Part shown: positions 48,640 through 60,273 of the stretch, piece after piece
How positions within the stretch are numbered: position 1 is the stretch's first letter
Layout of the letters: every line of letters starts with the position of its first letter
NCBI RefSeq assembly: GCF_000283155.1
Contig: NW_004454197.1
Span: 20,125,041 to 20,189,040 of the forward strand
Length of the DNA: 64,000 bases
Direction: 5' to 3'
DNA from: Ceratotherium simum simum
Taxonomy: Eukaryota > Chordata > Mammalia > Perissodactyla > Rhinocerotidae
Notes under the pieces: generated by a model
Seen by the model: only the letters and a program-made list of their open reading frames with translations
The model's database searches: none
What the model was told of the DNA's origin: nothing
Program-made: the position numbers and the translations under genes

Positions 48640-49690
48640 TTTCTCAAGTCAGCAGAAAGAAAGATTGAGAAAAAAGAGGGCAGAGTAAAATAAAATAAAT
48701 GGTAAATTTTACAAAATGAAAGAGATAAAACTAAGGCTAACACATATTATCCAAAATTTCCAGATCAATAAACAGACTATTAGACTGTGTTAAAAACAAC
48801 ATCATTCTACGTTGTTCACAAGAAACACACCTAGAGTAGAGTGACAAATATTGAAAATGAGGGAGACACAAGAATACCAGCAAATGAAAATAAGCAAGCA
48901 AGCAGACAAACAAAAAGCAATAGCAACAATCTCAATATCACACAAATCTCAATTTACAGTCAAAAACATTTAACAGGATAGATGGTGTGATGATAAGTTA
49001 TAATCCACGATGGCACTGTAACAATCATACACACTTTGCACCAAATAACACAGCAACCAAGTCAAATCTTCTATAAGTACAATAACACTTGAATCAAACG
49101 CAATTTGAATTTAAAATATGAACACACTTTTAACATTTTACAGATAAAGTTGGCAAAAAATAATAAAGAATGAGGATTTGATTAAGGATATCAACATTTA
49201 TTGATTATTTGATTGATTGATTCTTTTCTTACATCCAAGGAACTTTTACAATATTGATTACATTTTTGGCAAAGAAAAAGCTTTGTCAAATTCAAAAATC
49301 TACAAGCTACAGTCCGACCATGATTCAATTGTGTGAAAAATCAACAAGTACAATATCATAAAAGATAGAGTTCTTGGGGCCGGCCTGGTGGCATAGTGGT
49401 TAAGTCCACGTGCTCTGCCCAGTGCCCCAGGGTTCGCAGGTTTGGATCCCAGGTGTGGACCTACACAACACTCAACAAGCCATGCTGCGGTGGCATCCCA
49501 TATAAAGTAGAGGAAGACGGGCATGGATTAGCCCAGGGCCAATCTTCCTCAGCAAAAAGAGGAGGATTGGCATCGGATGTTAGCTCAGGGCTAATCTTCT
49601 CCCCCCCCCCCAAAAAAGATAGAGTTCTTGAAAATTAAGAAAATCTCTTGGGCTAGATTAAAAAGGAAATCAAAACCAAAATCACAACAG
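48640..49690 (+). mobile_element. Ancient L1 ORF2 5' fragment, split by ERE
   Basis: The segment near 48811-48833 encodes C-S-Q-E-T-H-L, the L1 endonuclease signature. The sequence continues in L1 order to the ERE at 49377 and resumes after its duplication. Highly degraded. Confidence 0.7.
49377..49613 (+). mobile_element. ERE SINE (tRNA-derived), copy 4
   Basis: The head 'ggccggcctggtggcatag' is close to the ERE consensus, with A box 'tagtggttaag' and a B-box-like 'ggtttggatcc'. An exact 17-base duplication, aaaagatagagttcttg, lies at 49360-49376 and 49614-49630. An uninterrupted run of 11 C residues precedes the A tail. Confidence 0.96.
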
Positions 49691-49875
49691 TATGTTTGAT
49701 GGTGAGTCAGACTGCCTGGAGCTTTGTGATCCTGGGAAAGCTACTTAACCTCTCTGTAACCAGCGGTCTCACCAGTGCAGAATGCTGATAATAACAGCAC
49801 TCTCCCACAGGGATGTGGTGAGGATTAAATAAGAACGCACAGGAAACATTCAGGAGTCTGGCAGAGAATAAGTGT
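49690..49875 (-). mobile_element. MIR SINE, antisense
   Basis: 'gctacttaacctctctgtaa' near 49739, the 'gataataacagcac' block and 'gatgtggtgaggattaaata' near 49811 are the antisense MIR order. Confidence 0.88.
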
Positions 49876-51149
49876 TCTTGAATGATTCAAATCTAGTTGT
49901 CTTTATTTCTCTCTCCAATTACCTTCTTTCCTCATTCTTCTTCTTTCTCATTTTTAAATTCTATACAATGTGTTTCTGTTACTTTTGTAATAAAAAAATA
50001 CATAAAAATGTCTAATGGAGCTATCTCATTGCTAATCACATTATTAATTAAATTCAAAGAAAAAAGACTTCAGCTGAATTGGAAATAGAGTCATTCCTTA
50101 GGTCAGCATAATGTGATATTCACCCTCCTGTCTGCTGGGGAGGTGTGTCAGGCTGGGGAGAGGGGCACATCAGCCTGGAACGGTTTAACCTGTGGCTACT
50201 CCAAATAAGAAAAAGGCCCGGCTTCTGAGAGGCTGCCTACCCAGTCCTACCATAACTTCTACCAGGAGAGCTACAGTCGTCTTTGTCTCCTGGAGAGATG
50301 AAGCAGGAGAGAAAGCAAAAACAGCCTGTGAGACTTCCAGCATTTTATTTCCAAAAGCCTCATTTCAAAAGAAGGAAGAGAAGAGACTGGGGTGGATGTT
50401 CTCCTGGCCCCTGTGGCCCCTCCCTGCCTGGAAACAGCATCTGCAGAGGATGGACAGTGAGAAGAGAGAGCACGTGATCTGTGGGTCCCAAGACAGGAAG
50501 CTTCCAGGCAGCATGTTCAGCAACTGAAAAGACCCCAGAATGGACTGGCTGTGGGCACACTGCGGGGGGCTGGAGTGGGCAGCCTCCAGAGGCTCCCACA
50601 CCCCAGGGAGCAACGGGTGCAAAGCAGGGGGAGGAGGAGGGGCCACGCCAAACGGAAAGGTCAGTGTCCAGCAGTACCTGACTTCCAGGGAGAGCTCACA
50701 CGAGGCCAGTGGGCACCACTAGCAGACATCAGCCCTACGGAAGCCCTGGGATGTGACACAAGCTTGGGCGTCAGGAAACCCGAGGAAAAAGTGACATCAA
50801 AGTTTCCAGTTGCCCAACAGAACTAAGGCCCAAAACGAAATTTATTTTGGAAAATAAAGTAATACTTTCTTGCACCCAAGTTTGCAGAGTAAGACTTGTA
50901 CTCGCCACAGTACTCTCTCCCCCTCGAGGCAGACCCTGTGGACCCACGTGACACGCTAGCTAGTCCTGACAGGAGTGCTCTGGAGGCCATGATCGGCACT
51001 GTCTTAACAGTGATGGCGGCTGGGGGCGAGTTTCTCTCTAGCGTGCTTCGCAGGCCTTTCTAGGAAACAAATCATGGAGATGTAAGTTCAGTTTTGTTGC
51101 TCTGTGCTGTGAAGACCACCTCTGAGATCCTTTCATTCTCCTCCCCTTC
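49876..51149. other. Unassigned DNA, GC content rising
   Basis: No L1 or SINE was recognised. Several overlapping frames on both strands between 50192 and 50826 reflect GC-rich composition, not a gene. Confidence 0.4.
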
Positions 51150-51290
51150 CTTTCTCCCACTTTACAGAGGAGGAAATTGAGGATCGAGAGCAGAAATGAG
51201 GCCCCAAAGGCCACACAGCAGGTTCAAGTGGAGCTTTAGCAGGCCCGTGGGGATGGGGAAGGAAAGTCTTCTCTCGTCTCAGGTCCAGGC
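51150..51290 (+). mobile_element. MIR SINE fragment
   Basis: 'ttacagaggaggaaattgag' near 51162 and 'aaggccacacagcaggttca' near 51207 are the MIR core and following block. Confidence 0.75.
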
Positions 51291-52799
51291 AGGATGCTCC
51301 TCCTCACACCCCAGGGACTCAGCCTTCCCCGCCCTCCCTCATGCTCCCGACACAGCCTGGGCTGCTGTGTGGGACATTGCCCCAAAGGCACGACCCCAGG
51401 CCCTTAATCTGTTCAGAGTTGGCCTACAGCTCAGTCTTGATTGTGAAATTAAAAAGTCTGGCTCCTTATAACAATCAACACTTCGATATTAATTTGAAAA
51501 TAAGAGTTATCCTCTTTAGCCAGAGTTTCCTGCAGTCACAAGGCTGTCTCTTCTTGCTTACCTCTTTCCCCTCTTGCTGCCTACTGTTTCTTTTAATTTC
51601 TTAATATTTTGACTACAGAAACTTCGAAGCACACACAAATGTAAAAGAATGGTATAAGAAATCCATCGCTCACTTTCAGCAATTATCACCTCACCAGCCC
51701 GTGGCCAATCCTGTTGCAATCTCCCCACCCTCCATCACTGCCTGTGGTTTCTGAGCCATGCCCTGTTGGCCAGTAGGGACATTGAGAGGGCAGGAGAAGT
51801 CCTTACTGAGTAACAGTGTTGTGAGCCCTTTTGTCCTCTCTGGGCCTGGGCAGTGTTTAAAGCAGACCTCCTCCTTAACGGGGGGCTTGGGTGGGTTCTC
51901 TGGAGAATCCTTCTGCAGGTACCTCTCCCCTGCTGTTCCCCTGATGTGAACAGACACACCTCTGATGGTGAGTGGCTTCGTCTTTCTGCAGCACCTCAGG
52001 AGTCTGGTGGTCCGCCTCTAAGTGTTCTCTGCGGGGGTGCCGGCAGCCCTGCAGGCAGCCCTGCTGCACAGGAATGAAGATGCCCAGACCAGCTCCCTCA
52101 CCTGCAGAGCCATCACCTGTTCAGAGGAAAACTGTTGGAGGAAGTCATCGAGCAGACGTGACCGCTGGGTTGACCCTCGAGCTGGACCCGGGCAATCAGA
52201 GGCTCCTCACCCCCTCCTCTGTCCTTGGAATGTGCGTCTGGCTTGCCTTCCCCACACTAGAAGCTGGTCCAAGGCCGAGAGAGAGCAATGTGTTGTGAGG
52301 CCATCTGGACTGTAAACCACGCGAGAACCCAGGTGAGGCCTCTATATGAATGTGTAAGATTCTCGCGGGCGTGGGCAGAGATCTACTCATCTTGCAGCCA
52401 TCCACGACAAGCCTCCTAAGTTCCCTCGCTTATTAAAATTGCCATTGACTAATCTGGAGTGGCCTGCCCATTTCTTTGGTCTCTCCTTGCCCTCCACATA
52501 CGGGCCAGTTTGTGAACCAACAAAGGCACTCAGGCAGGCCTTGCCCTAATAAACTGGAGGCACAGATGAGGGTCAGCCCAGTCAGCCTCTCCTCGGTGGG
52601 TCCATCTGCAGCCAGCCTCTCTCTCACCCTTTAGACTTCTTGGCGGGACCCTTAGCGAGCTCTCAGGATAGTTCCATAGAAGCACCTCTTACTATACTTA
52701 AGGTGAGGGGCGGGCACCCCAACACCTTTCCAAAAAACTTATTTCTCCTTTGCAAAACTTTTACACTCTGACTGCGAAGAAGAGTTTAAGTGCCCTAAA
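51291..52799. other. Unassigned DNA, one old repeat trace
   Basis: 51605-51700 resembles the old repeat of 30420 ('cttcgaagcacacacaaatg'). Many overlapping frames (51691-52315) are compositional. No gene was recognised. Confidence 0.4.
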
Positions 52800-52860
52800 T
52801 TGGTGCTACTCAAAGTGTGGTCCTAGCAAACCAGATAAGGAGCTTGTGCTGGACTGTAAG
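52800..52860 (+). mobile_element. MER5/hAT-Charlie-like end fragment
   Basis: 'gctactcaaagtgtggtcct' matches the start of a MER5-type nonautonomous hAT transposon. Only one end is visible. Confidence 0.5.
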
Positions 52861-54589
52861 CCAATGCACTGCTTCCTTCATCAAAAAAGTCTTGCTATTG
52901 AAAAAAAAAAAATGTTAGCTGGACTAAACAATGTGCCTAGAGATTGTGCCTAGTAGTTGTGCCTAGTAGTTGATTGAGTTTCTGGTTCAAGTTCCTTATG
53001 TCATTGTAGACTGGAAACAAAGAGCTCACAGACTGGCTTAAACAGTTCTTGGCCATTTACTTTGGAATTTATCAATGGTGAAAGCACTGGAATACAGAAT
53101 TTGGCATTCTTGCCAAAATTTGGTTCCTCGACCAAAACTGAGACAGGAAGAATCCCATTATAACAATGAGGTATGTAAGAAAAGATTAGGGACTTGGACC
53201 TACACAGAGGAGTTACAAAGATCCAGATTCTGGAAAGCCTTTACAGGCATGATCCCTGGTCTTGAGTTCTGCTCCTCCGAGATGCGCATGTGCAAAGCCC
53301 ATAAGGCATGTGCTTCCACTTTACTGCTGCCACGGACCACGCAGCCTCACATCCCGTCCCTGGCTCTACCAGGCCCCAGCAAGCAGGCCTGGCTTCCAGC
53401 CTCAAGCGCTGCATCTCCTTGTCTGTGGGCTTTCCCTCACCAGAGTCTACTTTGCCCTTCCCCCACATCAACGAATGACTGAGGATTCACAGACATATAT
53501 CCTTCTCCCTCACTCCTTAAGACGATCACGTCCTACACTGGCTCTCAGGGTTTCCCAACGAGCCCAGGGCAAAAACTCACTTCCGCGGCCTGAGAGCTCT
53601 CCAACAGGAAGATCCTTCCAGGCAAGCTGCAACTTCTGGAGAGGGGCTCGCCCAGCAGTTGGCAACACTGTGGCAGCTTGGCAATGAGGAGACCCTGAGA
53701 GGAACGCCGAGGACGAGGAGCTGCTTTTGCTTGCTTGGCCGGTATGTATTTCATCAACGTTTACTAGGGGCCCCCTGTGAGCAAAGGGCCATCAGACACC
53801 AGAGCAGGAGAGGCATGTCCCTGGGGTTAGCACCTGATCTTTCTCAAGGGAGTCAAGGTGGGCAGTCAGAAACTACTCACCCAACTCTTCCTGGACCACC
53901 CACTGGAGCTTCCTATTATTCACTATCTAGTCATCCGTTGCTGACCCCCATTCCAAAGAGGTCCTGGAATGCTGGGGTGCTGAGTCTCACTGCACGGTGC
54001 AGACCTGACTGTGCCCGGCCCCGGCTCAGCTCGCTGCCCTCTGCGGGGTCTGGCCCTCCCCTGCTCTGGTTTCACCCCAGTGTGCCTGCAGAGGTGCCAA
54101 GGACTCCTAAGCATCCTGCTCTGGCGGCAGCACAGGATTCAAGCCCTGAGCACAAAGACGAGGAGGCAGAGGCCATGAGTGCAGAAAACTCACCATCTAG
54201 TGGGGAGACTGGTGAGAAGACAATCACAGGCAAACGTGGTTTCCACGTTTCAGGTCAGAACCTTGACTCCACACTATGAAAAGGACTCCTGAAAATAAAC
54301 GACAAAATACTAAAGGGGGTCACCTCTGCGAGACCCTGAGCTTCTCTCAGGGCTTCCGTTTCCTCGCCTTGGAAGTTCTAACCATACCTTCTTCGGGAGC
54401 TTTGAGGACCCAGTGAGCTGATTGGTGAAAACATTTTGTAAAATGCAGTGTGCTGAAATGAAACGATTGGATAATATGTGAATTCATTACATGTTCACAT
54501 TACATAGTTCTCATTCTATGTTAATGGTTACACCAGTTGTATAACATGTAAAATCCATCACAACCATATCTCATCTCTCAGGAAACCCC
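52861..54589. other. Unassigned DNA
   Basis: A three-unit short tandem repeat lies at 52930-52971. The 206-codon frame 53659-54279 has no recognised domain and overlaps other frames. A MIR-like trace may lie near 53745. Confidence 0.4.
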
Positions 54590-55270
54590 ACCAGAGATGC
54601 CCTCAGAATACATCCAGAACCCTCCACTCTCTCCGCCCTGCCCGGGCCTCCCTCCCTGGCCTCCTCACCCCTGCTCCCCAGCCTAGCATCAGCCTTTTCT
54701 CAGCAGGAGATTTTCCTTTAATTGTGGTAAGATAGCAGATGATCCTTTTAAAGTCAACCCTGTTGCTGTGCTGCTGAACCCCACTGATGCCCACAGGTCC
54801 CCAGAAGTCCTCCCAGGCTGCGTGTCACCTGGCCCCTGCCCCCACCCACATGCCCCGCCGCCTGCCCTTCACCCTCCTCACTGAGGTGCTGGCCGCAGGC
54901 GGCAGCACGCCCGGGCTTCAGCGCTTGAACTGCCGTCTGCTGCCTGGGCCGCTGCCCTCCAGATGTCTGGTGCTCTCTCCTTCACCCGCTTCGGGTTCTG
55001 CTCGGACACCACCTGCTCAGGGAGGCATCCTCTGGGCCCTGGTGTAGAACTTGCCCCCAGCACGCAGGTCCACGTCCTAAAGCCGCGCCCGCCTTCGTCT
55101 GTCTCCACGGCACTCCACCAGCTCACACAGGAGGGCCTGCTCGCTGACTTACAGCCCGCCTGCCCCACTAAACTGCAGCCTCCTGGGCACGTGGATTCTG
55201 TTTTGTCCACCTGAAGAGTGAGCGGCACAGAGCAGTGTCCTAACACATATTTGTGTCAATGAGTGACACA
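54590..55270 (+). mobile_element. L2 LINE 3' region, degraded
   Basis: The ordered blocks of an L2 3' end appear at low identity: a cysteine/proline-rich coding-like part, then 'ggcacgtggattctgttttg' near 55185 and 'acacatatttgtgtcaatga' near 55242. GC content is high. Confidence 0.6.
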
Positions 55271-57414
55271 CTGGTCAGTCAGTCGATGAGTCAACACCAC
55301 ACTCTAGGAGACTCGGAGGGCAAGGTGGGTATCGCGCTCCTCCTCCGGGAGGCGGCGCTGGCACAGGTTTAACGCAGCAGCGCTCAGATGGGCCAGGAGA
55401 CCCCAGTGCCCAGTCTCACAGGGCGTCAGAAGTAACTCCGTCAAATCGGAAACTTCGTTCTTTGCCTAGATGCAGAGACACTGGCCTTCATCATTTTTGT
55501 TAAGCATCCTGAATTGACGGGCTCCACAGTCCCTTCTGGTCCCAGAAGAACTCCCCAACAGTGGAAATCCGACCCCCAGCTCTAAGCTCTGATTATACTC
55601 CTCCATGCCTCTTCATGAAAGGTAAAGTGCTCAGAAGCCGAGAGAGGCACTAACTTGTGCAGAACACTATTGATTTGTCCCTCCTTGGAGGGACCAGGCT
55701 GCCCAACTGTATGGCTACCAAACGAGCTAAATGGCTTGGCATGGCTCCACCCCCAGGGGTCTCCCCTGATCCCCCCCTCCCACCACTGCCACTCGCAAGA
55801 CCCCTGTTTCTCTCCTCTGCTGTGGACCTTCCAGACCTGGAAGCCACCGCAGCCGCAGCAACCAGCTCAGCGATGGGTTTCTGTCACTTATTTTTCAGCC
55901 TAATGCTGTTCCCAAAGAGAAAATGAAAGCAAATAAAATTTGGGCTGCTGGTATTGATCTCCAGGCATTTCTGAATGTTGCTATGGCAACCAACAGTGGC
56001 TTGACAGTCAATCTCTCCCCTTCCTCCCCATGCCCTCCCCCAGCTCACTGTGTGGCCCAGGACCAGGACCAACGGGGACAGCATCCCCACCGTGTCACAT
56101 CACGAGGCTTCTGTCCAAGGCTCTGGAGGACAGAGCTACCCAGGGCCAGAGCCAGGCAAGCAGTTCTGCCCACGCGGCCCATTAACTGACCCCCCAGCCC
56201 GGCTTGGACCTAAGATGACACATAAAGAGAGGCTGAGCAAGAGACCGATTACCATCATACACTGTTGAAAACACAGAGAAGAAAAGGAAAGTGACCTGCA
56301 ATATTTTAAAGAAGAAAGCGTTACAACCTGGGCCTCACCTACTTCCCCTGAGGGGCTGGAGACCCCTCAGCCCCACTAGTGAAATCAAAGAGATTCGACT
56401 GTGGTGGGTCTGCCCCTTCCCCTCCAGGCTCCTCAGGGCCCTCTGTGCCCCCACTGCCCCTCCATCTACCAGGGACCAGCCTCCCACTCAGCCCAGGGCC
56501 GTCATTTTCTGTCCTGGTTAAGGATCCCATTAGGAACCGGGTTGAAACATGCATGCTGAGTTACGGTAACAAACAGTAATGTCTGGGCGGGGGGGAGGAA
56601 AGCTTTAAGTTCTGGTCAGGTCAGCTCTGGGTCCTGAGGTGACTGAGCTGGGACCCCAGCCGCACACAGCCCGCAGGCTAATGACAATTCTAGTCACGAG
56701 GACAGTGCACACATGCGGACAAGCCACAGATCTCACAAAGGCACAGTCAAAACCACTTGTGTGTGAGCAGGAGAGGGTTAACAGCCAAACCCTCGGCTAC
56801 TGCCAGAGCACACGGGTGACAGTGTAACAAAGGGAATAACTTGACGAGAAAGGACTTCTGGGTAACAAGTGGCAAGTTCAGAGCTGCTCTCTTTCCGCCA
56901 GAGGCCGGGTGGTCTATAACACCCTCCACACAGGGCAGCGCGGAGAGAAGGAGTTTGCACCAGGCAGCTGCTGCAGCCATCCGTTGCTGAGTGTGCTCTG
57001 AGAGGAAGGCTCCAGCAGTGGCCTGGCTCTCTGCAGCAACAAACAGCCACAGAAGTAGCTGGGCCTGCAGAAATGCAATTCACAACAGAACACGGCAATG
57101 GGGTCCCAATGGCAGCCGTGCTGGCCCACAGCCAAGTTCCGCCGAGCCCTTTTGCTTCTCTCCTCAGACCTTTCTGGTCTCAGGGTAAATCCTTCTCCCT
57201 GCAGGTTTTGTCCAAGACGCTGTCTGGTCTGCCTCCAATCTCCCCTCCCCTTTGAGGCTAAGACCTTTGGAAATAAAACCATGAAGACTTGCTGGCTATT
57301 TCTGCTTTCAGTTCTCACCCATCCTTGGAGATCAGAGCAAAGCATCAGCTTGGATGGAAGAAGGAGAGGAGAGAAAAGAAACCGGGTTACTATATCAAAG
57401 CGTTATACCCACGG
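55271..57414. other. Unassigned GC-rich DNA with an X-box motif
   Basis: No repeat was recognised. Many overlapping short frames are compositional. The RFX-type palindrome at 55977-55990 is the only individual site I would single out. Confidence 0.4.
55977..55990. promoter_or_regulatory. RFX-type X-box palindrome
   Basis: gttgctatggcaac matches the RFX-family X-box half-sites GTTGC and GCAAC in inverted arrangement with one mismatch from a perfect palindrome. RFX proteins bind such sites in immune, ciliary and neural enhancers. The site lies in repeat-free DNA; occupancy cannot be inferred. Confidence 0.55.
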
Positions 57415-57500
57415 GAGACTCCTGCGAGTCAGGAGGCCTGGGTCCTGCCTCATGTTCTGCCACTAATCAGTCTCATGTCTGGGCCAACTCCTTCCCTCTC
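57415..57500 (-). mobile_element. MIR fragment, antisense
   Basis: 'aggaggcctgggtcctgcct' and 'gccactaatcagtctcatgt' near 57458 follow the antisense MIR order. Confidence 0.7.
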
Positions 57501-57654
57501 TGATCCCAGATTCACCAGCTCATACACCACAGGGGCAGAGGACTCACATAGAGCTCACAGTTCCTTCCCAAATATTATGTGTCCCTAAGGCCGGAAACTA
57601 TGTAGCTTGGGATCTAATGAAAATTTAGTGTGTACTTAGTGATACTGAATAGTT

Positions 57655-57862
57655 GTAAGTGCTGTAAGCATAAATAGTTACAACTGTTCCAAATGCATTG
57701 CATGCGTTTCTCAGTTAATCCTCACAGTCTCCTGAGAGGAAGGCACAATTATCGTCTTCATCTTAGAAAGAAGGATGTTGAGACACAGAGAGGGCAAGTA
57801 ACTTGTCCAAAGTCACACCGCTGGCAAGTGGTGGAGTCATGACTCAAACTCAGGCCGTCTGA
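57655..57862 (+). mobile_element. MIR SINE
   Basis: 'agttaatcctcacagtctcc' near 57713, the core with 'gagacacagagagggcaagt' near 57780, and 'cacaccgctggcaagtggtg' near 57814 follow the MIR order. Confidence 0.88.
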
Positions 57863-58834
57863 GAGCGGCCCCTTGCTCTTCACCGCCAGGTTTCACCACC
57901 AGGCCCGTGTCTCATCCAAGACACGCTCCAGATGCCATGGGAATAAGATAATAATGCAGTGGTCAGCAAGGGCCTGCCCTCCCAGCCCCACCCAGCAGCC
58001 TGCCCCTCGGACCCCTCAGTGGGCCAGTGAATGTCAGGGGGCTACAGGGATGGAGAAGAAGGGGTCAGGGCTGGGGCCTGGCCTGGTCACACAGGCACAG
58101 ACATGCTGGTTTGTTACATTTTTAAAATACTTCCAAGCTGACAGAAGTGGCTGCCAGCTGCCCCCCAGAAGTGCTCCTCTGAAGCCCCACTTGCGATCCA
58201 GCACTTAGGGGTGACCCCTGGGCAGTGTGGGGTCTGCAGGAGGCACCTACTGGTTAGGCTGGTGGCCCAGAGAGGCGCTGCCATTTACTCCACCAACCCT
58301 GCATCGACCCGCCACTCTTCCTGTCAGGTGCCAGGGGATGAAGGAGACCTCAGGGCCTCCCCAGCGTCTGGCTGAGGCTCCTTCCCTGCCCCGGCCATGT
58401 CTGGCCTGACTCCCGACCAGCTTTGGTCTGTGGCTCCTGTTTTCCCAGCCCGGGCTGGCTGGCTATTTCCCAGGGGCAGTGCTCCTGCCAGCCCTTCCCT
58501 GGGAGCAGGGCTCTATGCATGTAGCTCTTGCATGGACCTCAGCACCGCAGTGGGCCACCGGCGCCCCGGCTGTGAGCCCTCCCCACCCCCCCATCAACCC
58601 CTCAGAGTGGCCCCGAACTTTGGGTCCTGGTGGCTGGAACAGCAGGTCCCTCTTCGGAAGGGGGGTGGGCAGCCCTGTGGCCCTCGAGCCACCAGCATAG
58701 GCTGTCCGAGTCCCCACTCCCTGCTAGAAGCTCTTTTTCCCACTTCAGCATTAGTGTCACATGACCTAGTAGAGGAAGATGTCCCATGCTCAGCTGATGG
58801 TAGTAACACCATGGTGCGTCAGACAGCGGCCGAA
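57863..58834. other. Unassigned GC-rich DNA
   Basis: No repeat or gene was recognised. Overlapping frames of 60-160 codons on both strands are explained by GC-rich composition. Confidence 0.4.
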
Positions 58835-59008
58835 GCGTCACGTTTATCAAACTCAATCCTCATAGTACACTCATGAGATGAGAATTGTTACTGCCTCCAT
58901 TTTACAGAAGAGAACTCGGAGGCACAGAGAGCTTAAGAAACCTGCTCAGGCCACACAGCTAGTCGTGGAAGTGTTGGATTCGAACCCAGCATCTGTACCT
59001 GCAGCTGC
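58835..59008 (+). mobile_element. MIR SINE
   Basis: 'aatcctcatagtacactcat', then the core 'ccattttacagaagagaact' near 58897 and 'cacacagctagtcgtggaag' near 58951 follow the MIR order. Confidence 0.88.
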
Positions 59009-59149
59009 CGTGCTACTGTGGACGCTCCATAGCACGAAGGGATGAGTCCCAGGGCGGAAAGACCTCAGGTTCTCCCCAGCCCTTTAGACAGACGAATTCA
59101 AGTCCAAATGCGCATATTTAGGAAAATGCTTACACTTGATTGGTTTACC

Positions 59150-59640
59150 CCAAGACTGCCCTCATCTCCACGGCAGCCTCAGAGCTAATGGCATCGGCCA
59201 GCGGCTAGGGGAGCAGCCGAGGTTTTCAGGGAGCAGGTTCCTTTCTTGGCTCCGGGGGGCGCTCCCCCTGCTGCAGAGAGCTCCGGGCTGCTGGGGGAAA
59301 GCGGAGCCGCACAGAAGCGCTGCTCCTCTGCAGCAAACCCGGTGTAGAGGCAGACTTTCCAGCGAGGACAGATCCCCTCGGTCCCAGGCCCCGGGGAGCA
59401 GGAGCCTGCGGGCCTCCCGGGCTCTGCAGTTTGGGGAGAGAGCCCGCGCAGACGCTCTTCCAGCCCGTCCGCTCCCCTCGGATAATCGGCCCGACGGCAC
59501 CACCTGCTGGACAAACGGAAATCGCCTCTCCCGCGCAGCACCGGCGACTCTGTTCCCTGCGGCCAGCCTCCCGGTCCCTCGCCAACCTCTTCCACCCCGA
59601 CCCTGGCGGGACAGAGGCCTTCCAGGGAAGGCTCAGGCCA
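59150..59640. promoter_or_regulatory. CpG-rich segment, candidate CpG island
   Basis: By hand count 59251-59640 contains about 32 CpG dinucleotides in 390 bases with high GC content, giving an observed-to-expected ratio near 0.75. Surrounding DNA is CpG-poor. Such segments often mark promoters or first exons. No start site, splice structure or known coding sequence can be established, and the 210-codon frame here has no recognised domain. A weak splice-donor-like site (ttg/gtgaga) lies at 59766. Confidence 0.6.
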
Positions 59641-60273
59641 TGGGCATGGCTCTCCACACCTGGGTCTTCAGCAAGACTGCTCACTTAGTTGTCTGCACTG
59701 CTTTTCTTCTTTCTGCTTCTCAGGGCTCTTACACCGCCCAGACCTTCCTCACCGTCACTCCTTGGTGAGACACACACTCTTTGCACCTCGTTTCCTCGTC
59801 TAGTAAGATGCAGGGCTGTGTGAGCAAGAGAACGCAGCTTCTCAGGAACTCACTGAGGCGGGAAAGGGGACCAGTGACTGTCACAGACCTGCCCCCATGA
59901 AGCCATGTGTGGGACATAGTCATGGCAGGCCTGGGACAGTTGGGAGGTGTACATCTGCAGATGTTCTCAGGTCTTCAGATATAACTAGAGCTTTCCATTT
60001 CCTGTGTCACGGGTGGACAGAGGAACAGAGCCTCTGAGATGAGGGTTCCGGGCAGTGCATTACCCTAACTACCTGGGGGACTGGCAGGGGCAGGACTCAG
60101 ACTAAAGCCCAGCAAAGTGAGAAATTCCTACATGACACCGACTCGCAGAGTCTTAGCAGGACCAGGGAGGGCTTACCTGGAACACCACGCGCGGCGCTAT
60201 TTCACTTAATGAACGCTACTCTCCTCCTTTTCTCTTTCACTCCCTGTTCCCTGTAAACCTGTTCTTTCCCATC
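59641..60273. other. Unassigned DNA downstream of the CpG-rich segment
   Basis: A weak MIR-like trace lies at about 60000-60110. No gene was recognised. Confidence 0.4.

Noticed and set aside
53659..54279. 206-codon open frame
   Set aside because: GC-rich region with several overlapping open frames on both strands, no recognisable domain and no exon boundary signals of note.
59136..59768. 210-codon open frame across the CpG-rich segment
   Set aside because: At least five frames are open over the same 500 bases, as expected from GC-rich composition. Only the CpG enrichment is reported.
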